NCBI GenBank assembly: GCA_035637115.1
Contig: DASPXV010000091.1
Coordinates: forward strand, 23,770-87,769
Reading direction: 5' to 3'
DNA from: JAICSD01 sp035637115
Lineage (GTDB): Bacteria > Acidobacteriota > Vicinamibacteria > Vicinamibacterales > 2-12-FULL-66-21
DNA: 64,000 nucleotides
Shown: piece after piece, positions 42,639-50,737 of the stretch
Numbering within the stretch: the first letter of the stretch is position 1
How the letters are laid out: the number at the start of each line of letters is the position of its first letter
The notes under the pieces: model-generated
What the model saw: only the letters and a program-made list of their open reading frames with translations
The model's database searches: none
What the model was told of the DNA's origin: nothing
Made by a program: the position numbers and the translations under genes

Positions 42639-43292
42639 TTACCGCTTCGTCTTGACCGTGACCGTCTTGACGGTCGCACGCCGGAATATCATCGTCGGTC
42701 CTCCCAGGCGGAGGATGTCGCCGGGCTGGAGCGGATGCGGCTGGGTTACGCGGACCGGGCCGACGAACGTGTGATTCTTGCTCTCGAGATCCTCGATCGT
42801 CGCGTCTTCTCCCTCGATGACGATTCGCGCGTGCGCGCCTGAGACGTGGGGATCGGCGATCGCGATAGACCCGGCCGCCGCCGTCCTCCCGATGATGTTC
42901 TCACCCTGAAGCAGCGGCAGCTCACGGCCGTCCCACTCCAGCACGAAACCGCTCGGGCCGCGGGATGCCGAGCGTGCCCGCGTGTCCCCCGCGACATCAC
43001 CGATGAACCGGTAACCGTGGCCGTGATGGGTCCGGATGAACCGCGGCGCCTGCGGCTCGTCGTCCAGCGCGGTCCGCAGCTTCGCGATGTAGGTGGACAG
43101 GTTCCCTTCTTCGACCGCCGCCCCGCGCCACACCCGCCGGAGGAGCTCCTCTTTGGTCACAATCCGATGGCGCTCCTCGATGAGGACGCGCAGCAGCTCG
43201 GATGCCGTTCCCAGCAACGGAATGCGGCGGCCACCGCGCCGCAGCTCGCCCGAGACGGTGTCGAAGCTGAAAGGCGCGAAAACGAACTTCAT
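42639..43292 (-). CDS. FHA-domain transcriptional regulator (winged helix + FHA, EmbR-like)
   Basis: A 217-residue cytosolic protein. Residues 1-97 are an OmpR/CadC-type winged helix (GTASELLRVLIEERHRIVTK, STYIAKLRTALDDEP, FIRTHHGHGYRFIG). Residues about 112-205 are an FHA domain, with the phosphothreonine-binding signature IIGRTAAAGSIAIADPHVSG and HARIVIEG. FHA domains bind phosphothreonine peptides, so DNA binding is likely tuned by Ser/Thr kinases, as with mycobacterial EmbR (which has an extra BTAD domain, absent here). It is divergent, across 73 bp, from the operon encoding a Ser/Thr kinase, PP2C phosphatase and two FHA proteins, which makes it the obvious candidate regulator of that operon. 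Confidence 0.87.
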   Translation of the reverse strand: MKFVFAPFSFDTVSGELRRGGRRIPLLGTASELLRVLIEERHRIVTKEELLRRVWRGAAVEEGNLSTYIAKLRTALDDEPQAPRFIRTHHGHGYRFIGDVAGDTRARSASRGPSGFVLEWDGRELPLLQGENIIGRTAAAGSIAIADPHVSGAHARIVIEGEDATIEDLESKNHTFVGPVRVTQPHPLQPGDILRLGGPTMIFRRATVKTVTVKTKR

Positions 43293-43365
43293 CCGGAACT
43301 TTTCAGATCGTTTAAGGACATTCGCCGTATTTCTCTAGGATAGTGGAGTCCGGGGCGGAGGCGAC

Positions 43366-44199
43366 ATGAACGCACGCAAACCACCGAGCGGACGGGATAT
43401 CTGGAACGCCGTCAGAGAGGAGCTGACGGCGAACCTGTACACGCTGCCGTTCAGCCGGGTGGCCCCGACCGTGTACCACGTGTATCTGCACCCCGACGAC
43501 TTCGACACCATCGAAGGGATCGTTCCGCGCATCGTTGACGAGATCTCGAAGGCCGTCGCGAAGGAAATCGGCCGGCTCAATGCCGAAACATCCCGCCGCG
43601 GTCGGCTTCGCGGCATGCTGCGCAAGCCGCCGGACGACCCGGCCATCGAGGCGCCCGAGAAACTCGAGATCTTCATCCAGGCCGATCAGGACGGCGAGCT
43701 TCAGCCCGGTACGCTCGGCATCGTCTCCAGGCTGATGGTGCCGGCCCCGCGCGAGTTCGTGGGTCCAGCGACCGTCCGCACGGTCAAGACGATCGTCGCC
43801 GACGGGCGCCGGACGTCGACCCTTGTCGATCCGTCCGGCGGAACGCGCGCCACGCTGGCGTACAAGGACGACGTCGGGGATCAGCTCGTGCCCATCCTGA
43901 AGGACCTGGTGAAGGTCGGTCGCGGTGGATCGGGCGCCTGGGCGGACGTGCAGGTCTTCAGCACGCAGAAGGTGTCGCGTGAGCACTGCTGGATCATCCG
44001 GGAGTCCAATGGCCGCTTCTTCATCCGCGACGTGAGCGTCTGGGGGACATCGGTGAACGGGCAGCCGCTGCCGCCGGCGGTGCGCTCGGGGGAAGGAACG
44101 GTGTCGGAACCAGGCGCCCAGGCGGAGCTGCCGCCGAACGCCCGCATCCAGCTGGCGGACGCGCTGGTGATCGATTTCCGCGTCGAGGCGCAGCCATGA
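43366..44199 (+). CDS. FhaA-like protein (DUF3662-type N-terminus + FHA domain)
   Basis: A 277-residue cytosolic protein, GGCGGAGG before its ATG. The N-terminal ~130 residues (NLYTLPFSRVAPTVYHVYLH, PDDFDTIEGIVPRIVDEIS) have the layout of the DUF3662 domain of mycobacterial FhaA. The C-terminal ~100 residues are an FHA domain: LVKVGRGGSGAWADVQVFS, VSREHCWIIRESNGRFFIRD, GTSVNGQPLP. FhaA proteins bind phosphorylated partners of the cell-wall machinery, such as MviN. First gene of a coupled operon; its stop overlaps the start of the 31-residue membrane peptide (ATGA). Confidence 0.82.
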   Translation: MNARKPPSGRDIWNAVREELTANLYTLPFSRVAPTVYHVYLHPDDFDTIEGIVPRIVDEISKAVAKEIGRLNAETSRRGRLRGMLRKPPDDPAIEAPEKLEIFIQADQDGELQPGTLGIVSRLMVPAPREFVGPATVRTVKTIVADGRRTSTLVDPSGGTRATLAYKDDVGDQLVPILKDLVKVGRGGSGAWADVQVFSTQKVSREHCWIIRESNGRFFIRDVSVWGTSVNGQPLPPAVRSGEGTVSEPGAQAELPPNARIQLADALVIDFRVEAQP

Positions 44200-44291
44200 C
44201 CTGGCTGCACTTCCTGCGGCTGCCATTCCTCGCGCTCCTGCTCGCCGCGGTGGCCTGGCTCGCCTGGCTGTCGTGGGAGTTCGACTCATGA
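44196..44291 (+). CDS. 31-residue single-helix membrane peptide
   Basis: A tiny frame whose ATG overlaps the stop of the FhaA-like gene (ATGA) and whose stop overlaps the start of the phosphatase gene (ATGA), so it is translationally linked on both sides. The peptide is almost entirely one hydrophobic helix: MTWLHFLRLPFLALLL then AAVAWLAWLSWEF, rich in Trp, Leu and Ala, with a short polar end. The exact fit between two coupled genes is the main evidence that it is real. It could help localise or modulate the membrane kinase, phosphatase or SEDS protein. Confidence 0.65.
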   Translation: MTWLHFLRLPFLALLLAAVAWLAWLSWEFDS

Positions 44292-45862
44292 CTGGGGTAC
44301 GCAGCCCCTGGGTCACCGCCGCGTGCCGCAGCGACGCCGGCCGCGTGCGCAGCAACAACGAAGACCTGCCGGTGTGCGATCCAGACGCCGGCATCCTTGG
44401 CGTGATCGATGGCGTCGGCGGACAGACGGCCGGCGAAGTGGCCGCCGGCATCGCGCAGCGCGTCATTCGCGAACGGCTGTCGCGGCCGCTCGGCGCGCCC
44501 GCCGACCGCGTGCGGGAAGCGATCGCGCTGGCGAACAACGAGATCTGGAAGCTGTCCGAAGAACACCCCGAGTACGACGGGATGACGTGCGTCCTGACGC
44601 TGGCTGTCGTAAACGATGGCCGAATCACGATCGGTCATGTCGGCGACAGCCGCTGCTACAAGGTGACGGCGTCGGGACTGCGAAAACTGACGCACGACCA
44701 TTCGCCGGTCGGAGAGCGGGAGGACGCCGGCGAGCTGACCGAACAGCAGGCCATGCGTCACCCGCGCCGCAACGAGGTCTTCCGCGACGTCGGCAGCGGC
44801 TATCGCGATAAGGACGATCGCGATTTCATCGACATCGTCGAGGACACGCTCGAGCCCGACGCCGCGATCCTGCTGTGCACCGATGGCCTCACCGACATGA
44901 TCGACACGACCGCGATCGAACGCGTCATCCGCAGCCATGCGGGTGATCCGCAGGCGGTGGCCGACGGCCTCGTCGCCACCGCGAACGACGCCGGGGGTAA
45001 AGACAACATCACGGTTGTGTACGGCGAAGGTCCCGGATTTCCCGCCGCGATGCGCGGCGCGGCACCAGCGATTCCTGCGACGGGCGGGCAGAAATCCGCG
45101 GGCCCTGTTGTGCGTGGGGCGCGCTGGATCGGCGTTCAGCACGCCACATGGCTCGCGGTCGGCGTTCTGATCGGCGTTTCGGCCGCGCTCGCGCTGTCAG
45201 CGCGGCTCGGCGGCAATCCGTCGGCCGCCGCGGGACAGACGCTCGTCGTCGGCGCGAACGCTCCTTTCATCCGCATCGCGGACGCGCTCAACGCAGCGCG
45301 TCCGGGCGACGCCGTCCAGGTCGACTCCGGCACGTACGCGGAACGCGTCTCGGTGCCCGACGGCGTGGACCTGGTGGCGCGCGTGGCGGGATCGGTCACG
45401 CTGCGGCGAGCGGTGGCGGCGGACGGTGACTGGGTTGCCGTCACTGCGAGCGGACCGGGGAAGATCTCGGGAATCAGGTTTGAATCGACGGCCACGGCCC
45501 CAATCGCGGTCGGCATCCGGATCTCCGGCGCGGATCGCCACGTGATGTCGTGCGATGTCGACGGTCCGATGCGGGCCGGCATCGAGCTGACCGACGCCCG
45601 CAGCGCCACGATCGAGTCAACCGCCGTCCACATCTCCGGCGGCGCAGCGCTGGCCATCGTGGGCGGCAGCGACATCAGGATCGCCCACAGCACGTTCGTT
45701 CGAGGCGGTGGAGTGACGGCGCCAGCGCTCTCGCTGAAGGACACCGTGCGTCTGACGTTGTGGCGCAACGTCTTCGGCGGGTACGGCAACGAGCTGCTGC
45801 GCGGATTGACCGCGGCGGAGCGCGATGAGCTGCTCGCCGACGCGCATAACTTCGTCTTCTGA
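44288..45862 (+). CDS. PP2C-type Ser/Thr phosphatase with exported C-terminal beta-helix
   Basis: A 524-residue membrane protein. Residues 8-245 are a PP2C (Stp1/PstP) domain with all metal-binding motifs: SDAGRVRSNNED, VIDGVGGQTAGE, GHVGDSRCYKV, LLCTDGLTDM and GGKDNITVVY. After a linker, one membrane helix (about 283-303, WLAVGVLIGVSAALALSA) is followed by ~215 extracytoplasmic residues of right-handed parallel beta-helix type (AVQ-V-type turns: PGDAVQVDSGTYAERVSVPD, GIELTDARSATIESTAVHIS). It should reverse the kinase encoded next. The beta-helix, a fold common in carbohydrate-binding proteins, may sense glycans; that is inference. Confidence 0.88.
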   Translation: MTGVRSPWVTAACRSDAGRVRSNNEDLPVCDPDAGILGVIDGVGGQTAGEVAAGIAQRVIRERLSRPLGAPADRVREAIALANNEIWKLSEEHPEYDGMTCVLTLAVVNDGRITIGHVGDSRCYKVTASGLRKLTHDHSPVGEREDAGELTEQQAMRHPRRNEVFRDVGSGYRDKDDRDFIDIVEDTLEPDAAILLCTDGLTDMIDTTAIERVIRSHAGDPQAVADGLVATANDAGGKDNITVVYGEGPGFPAAMRGAAPAIPATGGQKSAGPVVRGARWIGVQHATWLAVGVLIGVSAALALSARLGGNPSAAAGQTLVVGANAPFIRIADALNAARPGDAVQVDSGTYAERVSVPDGVDLVARVAGSVTLRRAVAADGDWVAVTASGPGKISGIRFESTATAPIAVGIRISGADRHVMSCDVDGPMRAGIELTDARSATIESTAVHISGGAALAIVGGSDIRIAHSTFVRGGGVTAPALSLKDTVRLTLWRNVFGGYGNELLRGLTAAERDELLADAHNFVF

Positions 45863-45863
45863 A

Positions 45864-47783
45864 ATGCCGAACCCCGGGTACATCGTCGCCGGCAAGTACC
45901 GCCTCGATCGGGAGATCGGCAAGGGCGGGTTCGGCCTCGTCTATCGTGCGGCGGCGCTCGACGGCGGACAGGTCGTGGCCGTGAAGCTCGTGTCGCGCAA
46001 CGACGAGGGGCATGTCGCGGCCGAGCAGCTGGGCGCGCTGATCCAGCAGACCTTCTGGCGCCAGCACGGGATGGTGCCCGAAGTGTTCGATACGGGCACC
46101 GACGAGCACTACCTGTTCATCGCGATGGAGCTGGTGCAGGCGCCGACGCTGGCGGCGCTGCTTCACCGCAAGCCGCTCGACGCGCGTGAAGCCGCGGCTC
46201 ATGCCATCGGGCTGTGCCGCTTCCTCGAACGCGCGCACACGTTCGAGGCGCTGATCGGCGACGAGCCGTTCGATCAAATCATCCACGGCGACCTGACGGC
46301 GAGCAACGTATTCATCCTCCCCGACGGCACGATCAAGGTGCTCGATTTCGGCATCGCAAAGGCGCTCGAAAAGGATCGGCGCGTGAAGACGATGCCGGCC
46401 ATGACGCCACCCTACGTGTCGCCGCAACGGCTGGAAACCGGACACGGCAGCGAGCAGGACGACTGCTGGGCGCTCGGGGTGATCGTCTACGAGATGATTA
46501 GTGGGAAGCGGCCGCACTCCGCGATCGAGGATCCGCAGCACCGCTACGCGGGGCTGTCGCGCGCGATCCGGTCGAATGCGGCGCGCGAGCCGCTGCCGGA
46601 TTCGTGTCCGATCGAGATCGCGGCGATCGTCGACAAGCTGCTCAACGTGCGCGAGAGCGCGCGATACCGCAACGCGGAGGCAGTGCGCCGCGATTTCGAA
46701 GCATTTCTCGCCGGCCGGCCGCCCGCGGCGATGGAGCAGTTCCAGACGCCGGTCACGATCGTGCGTCCACTGGACGCGATCGCGCCGACCCTGCCAGCGT
46801 TGACGCCGGTCATTCCGGCGACGCTGCCGCGCCCGGTCGGACCGGTCCCTGGAGTCGACGCCGGCGTGACGGTCATTGAAGCGGCCGCGCCGCCGGCCGT
46901 CGCGGTGGCTGGGCGCCGCCGGACGGGGATAGGGCGGCGCGTCGTCTGGATTGCGGTCGTGCTGCTGTTCACCAGCGTATTCACGTCGGAGTCGGTTGCA
47001 TGGCTTGCCGCCGAGCGGTTCCGCGCCGGCGTCGCGGCGCTGGATCTGCGCGACGTCGCGGCGGCGCGGCAGCAGTACGATCACCTCCGCGGATCGAGCC
47101 CGCTTCGCGTCGCCACGCGCGTGCGCGTTGACGATGCGCTCGGGCGCCGGCTGCTATCGCTCGCCGATGGCGTGCTGGCCGACTTCCGCCAGGAGGACCC
47201 GACGGTCGCCGAGGCGCAATGGCGCCAGGCGGCGTCGGCGCTGGACTGGGCATCGCACCTGCTGCGCGATCCCGCCGGGCTGCCGGCGAAGGCATCGATC
47301 TGTGCCGGGCATCTGGATCGCATCGCGGCGCAGATTCGTGCGCGGACGAACCAGACAGACGCGAGAAAGCTGTATGCGCGCGCGGTCGATGAATTCAAGC
47401 AGGCTGCCGCGCTGGATACCCGGTCGCCCGATCCGTACTTGGGCCTGAGCCGCGTCTACATCTACGGCCTCAAGGACGTCGACGGCGGCGCGAAAGCGAT
47501 CGCTGATGCGGAGATGCGGGGGTACAAGCCGGGATGGCGCGATCGCGCGCAGCTCGGCGACCGCTATCTCAGACGCGCGGACAACACGGCGCAGAGATCG
47601 GCCGCGATGCTGGAGACCGAACGCGTGGACGCGCTGAAGAGCGCGCGCGAGGATTACCTGCAGTGCGTCGCCGCGTTCGAGCCGATCCTCGACAAGGCGC
47701 GTTCGCGACGCAACCGCGACTACTGCCAGCGGCGGGCCGACACGATCGCGGCCTCGCTCACGAGCGAGGCGGAAGGGCGTTGA
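45864..47783 (+). CDS. Membrane Ser/Thr protein kinase with TPR-like extracytoplasmic part
   Basis: A 639-residue protein starting at ATG 45864, 1 bp after the phosphatase stop. The kinase domain (about 11-285) has the glycine loop GKGGFG (19-24), Lys41 in VVAVKLV, the catalytic loop HGDLTASN (Asp143; Gly replaces the Arg of HRD) and DFG at 161-163. A Pro-rich linker (295-350) leads to one membrane helix (about 358-381). The C-terminal ~255 residues are helical and resemble tetratricopeptide-like repeats (ARKLYARAVDEFKQAAALDT); there are no PASTA repeats. It probably phosphorylates the FHA partners and cell-wall proteins of the operon. Non-RD type suggests activity without activation-loop phosphorylation. 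Confidence 0.88.
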   Translation: MPNPGYIVAGKYRLDREIGKGGFGLVYRAAALDGGQVVAVKLVSRNDEGHVAAEQLGALIQQTFWRQHGMVPEVFDTGTDEHYLFIAMELVQAPTLAALLHRKPLDAREAAAHAIGLCRFLERAHTFEALIGDEPFDQIIHGDLTASNVFILPDGTIKVLDFGIAKALEKDRRVKTMPAMTPPYVSPQRLETGHGSEQDDCWALGVIVYEMISGKRPHSAIEDPQHRYAGLSRAIRSNAAREPLPDSCPIEIAAIVDKLLNVRESARYRNAEAVRRDFEAFLAGRPPAAMEQFQTPVTIVRPLDAIAPTLPALTPVIPATLPRPVGPVPGVDAGVTVIEAAAPPAVAVAGRRRTGIGRRVVWIAVVLLFTSVFTSESVAWLAAERFRAGVAALDLRDVAAARQQYDHLRGSSPLRVATRVRVDDALGRRLLSLADGVLADFRQEDPTVAEAQWRQAASALDWASHLLRDPAGLPAKASICAGHLDRIAAQIRARTNQTDARKLYARAVDEFKQAAALDTRSPDPYLGLSRVYIYGLKDVDGGAKAIADAEMRGYKPGWRDRAQLGDRYLRRADNTAQRSAAMLETERVDALKSAREDYLQCVAAFEPILDKARSRRNRDYCQRRADTIAASLTSEAEGR

Positions 47784-47785
47784 GC

Positions 47786-50737
47786 ATGGCGATGCGAGTC
47801 ATCACTCCGGCTCCGTCCGCGATCTCCACACAGGATCGCGCGACGCGAGCCGCCATGTTCGAGCTTCTCGGATTGGCGGCCGCGACAATCGTCATCGCGG
47901 CCGGTGTCGCTTTGACGATCGCCGCACGAACGTCGCCGGAGTTCAGTGGCGGGCTTCGCGCTCCTATTGGCGTGTTCTTCGCGGCATTCTGGGGCGCACA
48001 TCTCTTCCGCCGCTGGCGTGGCGCGACCGACGATCCGGTTCTGCTTCCCGCCGTCCTGTTGCTCAGCGGCATCGGGCTGATGACGATGATCGCGCTGGCG
48101 GATCCCGTGCACGATGGACTGCTGGCGCGACGGTTCGCGTGGGGCGCGGCCGCCGGCGTCGCGACGCTGGTCGGCGCCGCATCGATCGATCTCGAGGCCT
48201 CGCCGTTGCGGCGCACGGTCGCGCTGCCACTCTCGATCGCGCTCGCGCTGGCGGCGCTGCTGCTGGTTTTCGGCAGCGGACCGGGCTCGAGCGGAGTGAA
48301 GGTGAACCTGCTCGGGGTGCAGCCGGTCGAGGCGATCCGGCTGCTGGTGATCCTCGCGCTGGCGGCATTTTTCGCGCGGCGCATCGAGTTCCTGCGCGAG
48401 CTGTCGCGCTTCGGCATGCCGCGATCGAAGGACGTCCGCCCGGTCCTGGTCGCGATGGCGCTCGTGCTCGCGTTCTTCTTCCTCCAGAAAGACCTGGGGC
48501 CGGCGCTGGTGCTGACCTTCGTCTTTCTCGGGTTGTACGGGATCGCGCGCGGGCGCGCGGTGTTCGTGATCGCCGGCATCCTGCTGCTGGTCGTGGCGTT
48601 CGCCGCCGCCTATCAGCTCGGGTTTCCCCCGACAGTGCGACAGCGCGTGGCGATCTGGCTGGACCCGTGGACTAATGGGCTGCCGAGAGGAGACCAGATC
48701 GCGAAGGGGCTCTGGGGCCTGGCGACCGGTGGCATCACGGGAACCGGACCCGGCCTTGGCGATCCGCAGCTGATTCCCGCCGGCCACACCGACTTCGTGC
48801 TTGCCGCCATCGGGGAAGAGCTCGGCTTCCTCGGCGTGGTCGCCGTCTTCGCGCTTTATGTTGTTCTGTGCTGGCGCTGCTTGCGCGTGGCGCTGCGGGC
48901 GCCCGGAGACTACACCGCCTTCCTCGCTATCGGGATCGCGCTCGGCCTGGTCGTGCAGGCGTGCGTGATCACCGGCGGTCTGCTCGGCATCCTGCCGCTG
49001 TCCGGAGTAGTCACGCCGTTTCTGAGCTACGGCCGGTCGTCGATGCTCGCCAACTGCGCCGCGATCGGGATCGTGCTCGGCATCGCGGCGCGCGCCGGGC
49101 CGGTGCGGCGCCACATGACCGTGCCGGTTCGCATTCTTGCCGGCATCCTGCTCGCCGCCGGCGTGACGATCGTCGGACGCGCCGCATGGATCCAGATCGT
49201 CCGGACGGACTCGATCGCGCTGGCGGCGAGCCTGACGCAGCAAGGGGATGGGGCGCTGCGCTACCAGTACAACCCGCGGCTGCTCGCGGCCGCGCGCGCG
49301 ATCGAGCGCGGCACCATCTTCGATCGCAATGGGCTGCCGCTGGCGACGAGCCGGGCCGCCGAGATCGAAGGCCTGTCCAATCGGTACGCCGCAGCGGGGC
49401 TTCGCGCTGCGGAGGCATGCGCCGACGCGATCCGGTGTTATCCGCTCGGTGGCGCCGGGTTTCACCTGCTCGGAAACGCGATCTACGAGACGAACTGGGC
49501 GGCATCGAACGCGTCATTCCTGGAGCGCGAGAGCGACGCGCGCCTGAAGGGCTGGGACGATCATGCGCAGCCCGTCGAGGTGCGCAATCCGCGCACGGGC
49601 GCCATGTCGCACACGGTGCGCCGCGACTATCGCGAACTGCTGCCGCTGCTGCGCGCCAGGTACCGGCCCGGCGACGCAGCCGTCAAGGCGCTGCTGGCGC
49701 GCAATCGCGACCTGCGCAGTTCTATCGACGCCAGACTGCAGGTCCGGACGGCCGCGCTTCTGGAGCAACACATTCGCCGTGGCGGCTTCGCGCACGGCGC
49801 GGCGCTGATCCTCGACGTCGACACGGGAGAAGTGCTGGCGGCCGCGAGCTATCCCTGGCCCGATGCCGCGGACCTGTCCGGCCGTGAGCTGACCGCGGAA
49901 CACGTGGAGGCGGACGGAGCGGATCGGGCCGAGCGGCTGCTCGATCGTACGCGCTATGGCCTGTACCCGCCCGGGTCGACCTTCAAGCTGCTGGTCGCGG
50001 CGGCGGCCCTGCGGTCGGGCGCCGCCGCCGGCGAGACGTTCGCCTGCGTGCGGCTGCCCGACGGTCGCGTCGGCAACTACGTCCACGGATCATCGCGCCC
50101 GGTCCGCGACGATCCGATGGACACGGCGCCGCACGGCGCGGTCGATCTCCATCGCGGCCTGATCGTGTCGTGCAACGCCTATTTCGCGCAGCTCGCGTTG
50201 CGCATGGGGCCGAAGCCGCTGCTCGATGCGGCATCGCTCTTTCAGATCGACATGGCGCGGCCGTCGACGGCGGCGGAGCTGCGGCGGTCGCTGGCGCATG
50301 CGGGCTACGGACAGGGAGAGGTCGTGGTCTCGCCTCTGAAGATGGCGCGCATTGCCGCGGCGATCGCGCGTCAGGGGCGCGTGATGCCGGCGCGCTGGCT
50401 GCACGATAACAAGCCGGCGGCTGCCCCCGAGCCGCTGCTGCTGTCGGCAGCCGACGCGGCGATCCTGGCGCGCGACATGCGCGCAGTGGTGGTATCCGGC
50501 ACGGGTCGCGCGCTGGCGGCGAATCCGACCGCGATTGCCGGCAAGACCGGCACCGCGGAAGTGGCGAACGGCCGCTCACACTCGTGGTTCGCCGGTTTCG
50601 CACCATATGGCGGTGCCGCGCGGCGGCGCATCGCGTTCGCCGTGATCATCGAAAACGCCGGCTACGGCGCGCGCGCCGCCGCGCCGCTGGCGGGAGACCT
50701 CGTGAACGCCGCGCGCGATCTGGGATTGCTTCGTTGA
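47786..50737 (+). CDS. SEDS (RodA/FtsW) - class B penicillin-binding protein fusion
   Basis: A 983-residue single chain. The first ~430 residues are a SEDS glycosyltransferase with about ten helices: FLQKDLGPALVLTFVFLG, GLATGGITGTGPGLGDPQ, and PAGHTDFVLAAIGEELGF with the conserved Asp336. It continues without break into a class B transpeptidase, with the PBP-dimer-like opening (AIERGTIFDRNGLPLATSRA) and active-site motifs SxxK (Ser731-Lys734, YPPGSTFK), SCN (Ser795) and KTGT (Lys920). Normally rodA/ftsW and pbpA/ftsI are separate genes whose products form a 1:1 complex that polymerises and crosslinks peptidoglycan. The start is ATG 47786, 3 bp after the kinase stop. Confidence 0.92.
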   Translation: MAMRVITPAPSAISTQDRATRAAMFELLGLAAATIVIAAGVALTIAARTSPEFSGGLRAPIGVFFAAFWGAHLFRRWRGATDDPVLLPAVLLLSGIGLMTMIALADPVHDGLLARRFAWGAAAGVATLVGAASIDLEASPLRRTVALPLSIALALAALLLVFGSGPGSSGVKVNLLGVQPVEAIRLLVILALAAFFARRIEFLRELSRFGMPRSKDVRPVLVAMALVLAFFFLQKDLGPALVLTFVFLGLYGIARGRAVFVIAGILLLVVAFAAAYQLGFPPTVRQRVAIWLDPWTNGLPRGDQIAKGLWGLATGGITGTGPGLGDPQLIPAGHTDFVLAAIGEELGFLGVVAVFALYVVLCWRCLRVALRAPGDYTAFLAIGIALGLVVQACVITGGLLGILPLSGVVTPFLSYGRSSMLANCAAIGIVLGIAARAGPVRRHMTVPVRILAGILLAAGVTIVGRAAWIQIVRTDSIALAASLTQQGDGALRYQYNPRLLAAARAIERGTIFDRNGLPLATSRAAEIEGLSNRYAAAGLRAAEACADAIRCYPLGGAGFHLLGNAIYETNWAASNASFLERESDARLKGWDDHAQPVEVRNPRTGAMSHTVRRDYRELLPLLRARYRPGDAAVKALLARNRDLRSSIDARLQVRTAALLEQHIRRGGFAHGAALILDVDTGEVLAAASYPWPDAADLSGRELTAEHVEADGADRAERLLDRTRYGLYPPGSTFKLLVAAAALRSGAAAGETFACVRLPDGRVGNYVHGSSRPVRDDPMDTAPHGAVDLHRGLIVSCNAYFAQLALRMGPKPLLDAASLFQIDMARPSTAAELRRSLAHAGYGQGEVVVSPLKMARIAAAIARQGRVMPARWLHDNKPAAAPEPLLLSAADAAILARDMRAVVVSGTGRALAANPTAIAGKTGTAEVANGRSHSWFAGFAPYGGAARRRIAFAVIIENAGYGARAAAPLAGDLVNAARDLGLLR

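Noticed and set aside
47720..49465. Long minus-strand open frame (about 581 codons) opposite the SEDS-PBP fusion
   Set aside because: Composition is low-complexity Arg/Gln/Glu, with no motif; it mirrors the codon bias of the real gene on the plus strand.
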